From Streptomyces antioxidans (GTDB lineage: Bacteria; Actinomycetota; Actinomycetes; Streptomycetales; Streptomycetaceae): a stretch of 34,581 nucleotides of DNA. The position numbers and the translations under genes were made by a program. This document shows positions 30,116-34,581 of this stretch, piece by piece; position 1 is the first letter of the stretch, and each line of letters begins with the position of its first letter. A model generated the notes under the pieces. It was not told where the DNA came from, did not search any database, and was given only the letters and a program-made list of their open reading frames with translations. Where the stretch lies: positions 1 to 34,581 of the forward strand of contig NZ_LAKD02000151.1 of assembly GCF_000968685.2 (NCBI RefSeq). The letters run 5' to 3'.

Positions 30116-32071
30116 GTGAACTTCACGCGCTGGAGCGCCCGGCTCCCCCGAACCCAGCGACGCATCGCCGCCCGGGCAGACCGCGGTGCGCGACGGCCGA
30201 AGCCCGCGGCCGCCGCGGGCGGCGGCTCCGTCCCGGCGGCCCGGGGCGAGAGTGCCGAGCCTCCGGGGCGCGGTGAGCCTCCCGCCGCCCCGTCCGACGC
30301 CGCGCTTCCCGCGGCCGTCCCGACCCTCGACGGGCTGTCCGCCCATGACCTCCTCGGCCAGGTGCCGGCGCTGGTCGCGGTGGTCTACGGCCCCGAGCAC
30401 CGCATCGCCTATCTCAACGACACCTATGTCGGGCTCTTCGGCTCCCGGACCTCCGGCGCACCCGCCGGCCAGGCCCTGCCCGAGCTGAGAGAGCTGGGGC
30501 TGCTGCCGCTCATGGACCAGGTCCTGCGCAGCGGTAAGCCCCGTACGGTCAAGTCCCGGCGGGTGCCCGCGGGCGGCCCGGCGACCGCGCCCGGGCCGCG
30601 GGAGGAGGGCGCGGCCCCCGGGCCCGGCCGGATCCGCCACGGCTACTACACCTTCACCTGCTCCCCGATCGAGATGGCCGCGCCGAAGGCCGCCGCCCCC
30701 GCGCAGCGGGCGGACGAGCGGGCGGGGGAGGGGGCCGTGGACGGAACGCCGGTTGACGGAACGGCGGTGGACGGCTCGGCCCGGGACGGCGCCATCCGTA
30801 AGGCCGTCGCCGCACCGGAGACGGTCGCCGCAGAGACCGCCGACGCCGACACCGACGCCGGCTCGCTCACCGAGCCGGTCCGCGGTGTGCTCGTCTTCGG
30901 CGCCGACGTCACCGACCAGGTCGAATCCGCGGAGCGGCTGCGCGCGAGCGAGCGCTTTCAGCGCGAGGCGGCCGTCACCCTCCAGCGCAGCCTCCTCCCT
31001 CAGGGGCTGGAGCAGCCCGACGATCTGCGGGTCGCCGCCACCTATCAGCCCGGCGGCACGGACGCGGCGGTGGGCGGCGACTGGTACGACGTCATCACCC
31101 TCGGAGCCGGCCGTACGGCCCTCGTCATCGGCGACGTCATGGGCCGCGGCGTACGGGCGGCGGCCGTCATGGGCCAGCTGCGCACCGCCGTCCGCGCCTA
31201 CGCCCGGCTCGACCTCCCCCCGCATGAGGTGCTGCAGCTCCTCGACGGCCTGGCCGCCGAGATCGACCCCCACCAGATCGCCACGTGCGTCTACGCCGTC
31301 CACGACCCCAATGAGAACCGCCTCGTGTACGCCTCCGCGGGCCATCTGCCGATCCTGGTCCGCGACCCGGACGGCACCGTGCGCCGCGCCGCCGAGCCCA
31401 CCGGACCGCCCCTCGGCACCGGCGGCTGGCTGCACACCACAGGCTCGGTCCCGCTCGGCCCCGGGGCCAGCGCGGTCCTCTACACCGACGGCCTGGTGGA
31501 GCGGCGGGACAAGGACATCTACGACGGTGTGGCCGCGCTCGAGCGCGTCTTCGCGGGCGCGACCGGCTCGCCCCAGGTGATGTGCGACCGCCTCATCAGG
31601 GCCCTGGGCATCACCGCGGAGCACGACGACGATGTGGCGGTGCTGGTTCTGCAGCACCCGGCCCGTACGGGTCATGACGCGGAGCTGTTCCACAACGCCG
31701 CGCTGGAGCTCCTGGGCGGCGTGGAAGCCGCGCCGCGCGCCCGGGCCTTCGCCTCAGGCGTCCTCGCCAGCTGGCGCTTCCCCATGGAGCTGCGCGATCT
31801 GGGCGTGCTCGCCGCCAGCGAGCTCGTCGCCAACTCCCTCCAGCACGGCACACCGCCCATGCGGCTGCGGCTGCGCCGTACCGACCGCCGCCTGATCATC
31901 GAGGTGACGGACGGCGATGAGCATCTGCCGCGCCGCCGCCGGGCAGAACCGGTGGACGAGGCCGGACGCGGCATCTCGATCGTCGCGACCATCGCCTCGT
32001 CCTGGGGCTCACGCCGCACCCCGGGCGGCGGCAAGGCGGTGTGGTGCGAGTTCGCCCTGCCGACGGGCTAG
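30116..32071 (+). CDS. PAS-PP2C (SpoIIE)-HATPase phosphatase/anti-sigma fusion
   Basis: 651 residues from GTG 30116 (GAGGT eight bases upstream). A basic Ala/Pro-rich N-terminus leads to a PAS-like domain (~75-270: LLGQVPALVAVVYGPEHRIAYLN ... GVLVFGADVTDQV) split by a ~100-residue low-complexity Ala/Gly/Asp insert. The PP2C/SpoIIE domain (~285-500) has RSLLPQGL, VGGDWYDV (~319-326), IGDVMGRGVRAAAVM, SAGHLPILV, LYTDGLVE and DDDVAVLVL; its metal-binding Asp residues are present. The last ~135 residues form an HATPase_c of the RsbW type with N-box LGVLAASELVANSLQHG and G-box EAGRGISIVATIASSWG. One protein can therefore both phosphorylate (HATPase kinase) and dephosphorylate anti-sigma antagonists, a partner-switching module. 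No STAS antagonist or SigB-type sigma gene is adjacent. Confidence 0.92.
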   Translation: MNFTRWSARLPRTQRRIAARADRGARRPKPAAAAGGGSVPAARGESAEPPGRGEPPAAPSDAALPAAVPTLDGLSAHDLLGQVPALVAVVYGPEHRIAYLNDTYVGLFGSRTSGAPAGQALPELRELGLLPLMDQVLRSGKPRTVKSRRVPAGGPATAPGPREEGAAPGPGRIRHGYYTFTCSPIEMAAPKAAAPAQRADERAGEGAVDGTPVDGTAVDGSARDGAIRKAVAAPETVAAETADADTDAGSLTEPVRGVLVFGADVTDQVESAERLRASERFQREAAVTLQRSLLPQGLEQPDDLRVAATYQPGGTDAAVGGDWYDVITLGAGRTALVIGDVMGRGVRAAAVMGQLRTAVRAYARLDLPPHEVLQLLDGLAAEIDPHQIATCVYAVHDPNENRLVYASAGHLPILVRDPDGTVRRAAEPTGPPLGTGGWLHTTGSVPLGPGASAVLYTDGLVERRDKDIYDGVAALERVFAGATGSPQVMCDRLIRALGITAEHDDDVAVLVLQHPARTGHDAELFHNAALELLGGVEAAPRARAFASGVLASWRFPMELRDLGVLAASELVANSLQHGTPPMRLRLRRTDRRLIIEVTDGDEHLPRRRRAEPVDEAGRGISIVATIASSWGSRRTPGGGKAVWCEFALPTG

Positions 32072-32243
32072 CTTCGCGGGGCACGGCGGCACGGTCCGAC
32101 GGGGGCCCGACAGCCCCAGGGGGGGCACGGTGGCACGGCCCTGAGCGGAACCCCGACCGCCCCCGACCGACAGATCGCCCTGGCACGGCGGAGCCGACTG
32201 GCTCCCTCGCCGCGCCGGGGCGATGGCGGAGTGGCCGGGCGGC

Positions 32244-33560
32244 TCAGGCCGCGGTGGCCACCTTGTCCGACGAGGCCGCCCGCGGCGCGGGCACCGCGGC
32301 CCCGGCGACCGCCCGCAGCGGATTGTCCTGCTCGGCCGTGAGCCGCCTGCCGAGCATCAGCGCGAGCGCGGTGATACCGAGCGAGCAGACGATCAGCGTC
32401 ACGATGTACGCCCCGTACAGCCCGGCGCCCGCCATCAGCCCGCCTGCCGCCGGGCCCACCGCCAGGGCCAGCTGCTTGACCAGCGCGAACGCCGAGTTGT
32501 ACTGACCGAGCGCCGACGGCGGCGCCAGATCGGCGACCAGCGGCGCGACGGTCGGCGACAGCATGGCCTCACCGAGCCCGAAGAGCGCGTACGCCGAGAT
32601 GATCGCGGTGACGCCGACGGCCTGGCTCCCGGGTATCAGCCCGGCGGCCCCCGCGGCGCACCACGCCACCATCCAGACCAGCCCGACCAGCGCCATCACC
32701 CGGCTGCGCCGCCGTCGCTCGACCAGCTTGAGCACGACGAACTGCGCCAGCACGATCGCCGCCGTGTTCGCGGCCAGGGCGATGCCCAGCATTGACGGCG
32801 ATATCCGGGCGACATCCACCGCGAACGCCGACAGCCCGGACTCGAACTGGCCGTAGCAGGCGAAGAACATGACGAAGCCCAGTGCACACAGCTGCACCAT
32901 GGCGCGGTGACCGAGCAGGGCACGCCAGCCGCCCGAGCCGCCGGACCGCTCATCGACGGTCGGCACCGGATCGTCGAACACCGGAGTCCGCTCCAGCCTT
33001 ACGGTCGCCACCGCCGCGCCGAGCACCAGGAACATCACCGCGTCGATCGCGAAGAGCCGCACGAAGCTGGAGGCGGCGGAGGTGTCCACCAGCAACCCGC
33101 CGAGCAGTCCGCCGACGCCGAGGCCCAGATTGCCGAGGAAGAACTGGGTGGCGAAGGCCCGCGACCGGGTGATCGGCGTCGAGCACCAGACGATCAGCGT
33201 GGCCAGTGCGGGCTGTACGGCCGCTATGCCCGCGCCCAGCACTCCGGCCGCGGCGATCACCAGCGGCTCGCTCGCCGCAAGCCCGAGCCCCATCGACCCG
33301 ACGGCGGCGGCGACCGCGCCCGCGACGACAACGGACAGCGGCCCTCGCCGGTCGATCACCCGACCGATGAAGGGCAGCACGGCAAGCGCGGCCACGGCGA
33401 ACGTCGCGAGCACCATGCCCGCGGTGTTCGCACCGAGGTCCCGCACCTGCGCCACATAGACGAAGAGGAACGGGACCGTGAAGCCGTTGCCGAACGCGCT
33501 CAGCGCGTTGCCCAGCTGGATACGGCGCAGCGCTGCGCCCATCGCGGTGGTCACACTCAC
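32244..33560 (-). CDS. MFS transporter (probable drug efflux)
   Basis: 438 residues from GTG 33560; a second GTG two codons downstream also fits the AGGTAGG upstream. About 12 membrane segments are visible, in two halves with a hydrophilic loop (ERTPVFDDPVPTVDERSGGSGG) in the middle. The first loop carries the MFS signature-like FIGRVIDRRGPLSV (motif A, GxxxDRxGR type), and the C-terminal half has LVERRRRSRVMA in the equivalent place. TQFFLGNLGLGVGGLLGGLL matches the helix-5 region of multidrug exporters. It is divergent from a MarR regulator across a palindromic operator, the usual layout for a repressor-controlled efflux pump; the substrate is unknown. Confidence 0.9.
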   Translation of the reverse strand: MSVTTAMGAALRRIQLGNALSAFGNGFTVPFLFVYVAQVRDLGANTAGMVLATFAVAALAVLPFIGRVIDRRGPLSVVVAGAVAAAVGSMGLGLAASEPLVIAAAGVLGAGIAAVQPALATLIVWCSTPITRSRAFATQFFLGNLGLGVGGLLGGLLVDTSAASSFVRLFAIDAVMFLVLGAAVATVRLERTPVFDDPVPTVDERSGGSGGWRALLGHRAMVQLCALGFVMFFACYGQFESGLSAFAVDVARISPSMLGIALAANTAAIVLAQFVVLKLVERRRRSRVMALVGLVWMVAWCAAGAAGLIPGSQAVGVTAIISAYALFGLGEAMLSPTVAPLVADLAPPSALGQYNSAFALVKQLALAVGPAAGGLMAGAGLYGAYIVTLIVCSLGITALALMLGRRLTAEQDNPLRAVAGAAVPAPRAASSDKVATAA

Positions 33561-33617
33561 CTACCTAGGTCGGGAAGGAATCCAAGAACAACGGGCCTGA
33601 CCTGCGGGTCGGCCCGG

Positions 33618-33645
33618 AGGTTCGATGTCTGAAGACTTCGAACCT
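33618..33645. promoter_or_regulatory. 28-bp near-perfect palindrome, probable MarR operator
   Basis: AGGTTCGA (33618-33625) ... TCGAACCT (33638-33645) enclose a second inverted pair GTCT/AGAC; 24 of 28 positions are symmetric. It lies between the divergent MFS and MarR starts, 57 bases from the transporter start and 69 from the regulator start, so one dimer or dimer pair could control both. Confidence 0.7.
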
Positions 33646-33714
33646 AAACTTCAATGCTTAAGAGTACAGAGCGAAGGACTTCAGCGCCAATGAGTTTCGT
33701 GTCATACTCGTCAT

Positions 33715-34266
33715 ATGGCGGAGACCCCCGACCCGGACGACCTGCTGAGCCTCGAAGAGCAGATCGCGGCCTACCAGCGCGAGTTCCAGGACCTGGACCC
33801 TCAGGTGGAGCAGGTCGTCAGCGCGCTCAGCCGGCTCACCCGGCGAATGAACGTCGCCTACGGCCGCCAGTCGGCCATGCTGGGGATCAGCAACTCCGAG
33901 TGGGAGGTCCTCAAGGTGCTCGTCCTCTCCGGGGCTCCCTACCGTCTGGGCCCCGGCGACCTGGCCAAGCAGCTGGGCCTCACCCCCGCAGCCATGACCC
34001 ACCGCATCGATCGCATGGTGAACGAGGGACTGGTCACCCGGGAGCGTGATGCGGACAACCGAGTGCGCGTCATCGTCGAGCTGACCCCGGACGGCCGGGA
34101 GAAGTGGCTCGAGGTGATGCGCCGGGCCACGGTCTTCGAGTCGGACCTTCTGCAGGACCTCTCCAGCCAAGAGCGCGGCGCCCTGGGCGAGATGCTCACC
34201 CGCGTGCTGCGCCGGGTGGAGGAGGCCCAGCCCGACGCCGAGGGGCGGCTGAGCGGCCTCGGCTGA
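33715..34266 (+). CDS. MarR-family transcriptional regulator
   Basis: 183 residues from ATG 33715. No ribosome site is visible and the upstream ATACTCGTCAT is AT-rich, so a leaderless mRNA is possible. A charged N-terminal helix (LLSLEEQIAAYQREFQDLDPQ) precedes the winged helix-turn-helix: ISNSEWEVLKVLVLSG, LGPGDLAKQLGLTPAAMTHRIDRMVNEGLVTRERDADNRVRVIVELT (residues ~62-125, wing DADNRVR). The C-terminal helices form the dimer interface. It probably represses the divergent MFS gene and itself through the palindrome at 33618. No redox-sensing Cys is present, so a small-molecule or substrate ligand is more likely. Confidence 0.93.
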   Translation: MAETPDPDDLLSLEEQIAAYQREFQDLDPQVEQVVSALSRLTRRMNVAYGRQSAMLGISNSEWEVLKVLVLSGAPYRLGPGDLAKQLGLTPAAMTHRIDRMVNEGLVTRERDADNRVRVIVELTPDGREKWLEVMRRATVFESDLLQDLSSQERGALGEMLTRVLRRVEEAQPDAEGRLSGLG

Positions 34267-34286
34267 GGCATTTGGCCCAGCCGAGG

Positions 34287-34315
34287 TTGACACGGGTCAG
34301 GGCCATCCGTAATGT
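34287..34315 (+). promoter_or_regulatory. Consensus housekeeping promoter upstream of presumed rrn operon
   Basis: TTGACA (34287-34292), a 17-base spacer and TAATGT (34310-34315) form the best sigma-HrdB-type promoter in the window. It lies just after the MarR stop and reads away from it toward the right edge. Strength and position fit an rRNA operon P1-type promoter. Confidence 0.75.
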
Positions 34316-34581
34316 ACTCCGAGCTGCCACGGAGCCTTAACGGTTCTCCGTTCAGCACTCGAGCCGCACCGGCGGCAAACCACTACTGTACGGCCCCTCA
34401 TCGGGATGGATTTCGGCGTGCCCGGAATTCGGACCGGGGAACTCGATTATGAGCATCCGGGGGAATCCGCTAAAGTGGTGGACACGCCGGAAGGCGCGAA
34501 AGACCCCGCTCCAGCAGGGGGGCCGGAAACAGAATTCGGATCGGAAGCGGTCGGAAATCGGGTCTGGTAAGGTTGGAAACA
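34316..34581 (+). other. Presumed rRNA operon leader (upstream of 16S, off the window)
   Basis: There is no gene in these 266 bases. CGCTAAAGTGGTGGACACG (TAAAGT at 34471-34476) looks like another -10. The sequence CGGAAGGCGCGAAAGACC and the final GGTCTGGTAAGGTTGGAAAC resemble the promoter and leader segments that precede 16S rRNA in Streptomyces (memory). The 16S gene itself is not present, so this remains an inference. Confidence 0.6.

Overview
This 34.6 kb window is chromosomal DNA from a Streptomyces-type actinomycete. The evidence is the very high GC content, GTG starts, divergent and convergent gene pairs closed by strong GC hairpins, a tRNA-Lys with no encoded CCA, rare TTA (bldA) codons, and a gene order that, from memory, resembles the S. 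coelicolor SCO4096-SCO4122 region. It contains no prophage, transposase, CRISPR array or complete biosynthetic cluster. The left edge lies inside a DEAD-box RNA helicase gene. The right edge lies in what looks like the promoter and leader of a ribosomal RNA operon.

Layout: (1) 1-2 kb: helicase end, terminator, tRNA-Lys(TTT). (2) 2-5.3 kb: an exported-protein island with one beta-helix protein (+) and three small secreted cysteine-pair repeat proteins (-), two of which share a 21-bp upstream element. (3) 5.7-8.1 kb: a DUF6227-type protein and a membrane-anchored PP2C phosphatase, each with one in-frame TTA codon. (4) 8.3-9.8 kb: a c-di-AMP (ydaO-type) riboswitch controlling an M23 cell-wall peptidase. 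(5) 9.9-11.9 kb: an aldo/keto reductase facing a solitary modification-dependent-type restriction nuclease. (6) 12-18 kb, all minus: an L,D-transpeptidase lipoprotein, an ECF sigma-factor remnant fused in frame upstream of it, a PrsW-type protease, TrmB and LhgO. (7) 18.3-20.8 kb: a sporulation-associated HTH/TPR regulator and a 1-kb divergent intergenic region with two strong hairpins, repeats and a possible short uORF. (8) 20.8-28.2 kb: an asparagine-synthetase-like protein with a degenerate ATP loop, a large SARP/NB-ARC/TPR regulator, and a TetR regulator that I read as AtrA, carrying a TTA codon. (9) 28.5-34.3 kb: an NDH-2-type oxidoreductase, a PAS-PP2C-HATPase phosphatase, and a divergent MFS/MarR pair around a 28-bp palindrome. 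(10) 34.3-34.6 kb: a consensus promoter and presumed rrn leader.

The recurring themes are envelope remodelling (M23 peptidase under c-di-AMP control, L,D-transpeptidase, PrsW, small secreted proteins) and developmental or antibiotic control (bldA-type TTA codons, sporulation regulator, SARP, AtrA, two PP2C phosphatases). The least explained elements are the small secreted cysteine-pair family, the degenerate asparagine synthetase, the stand-alone nuclease and the 19.8-20.8 kb intergenic region. Product calls rest on motif recognition by eye. No database search was run.
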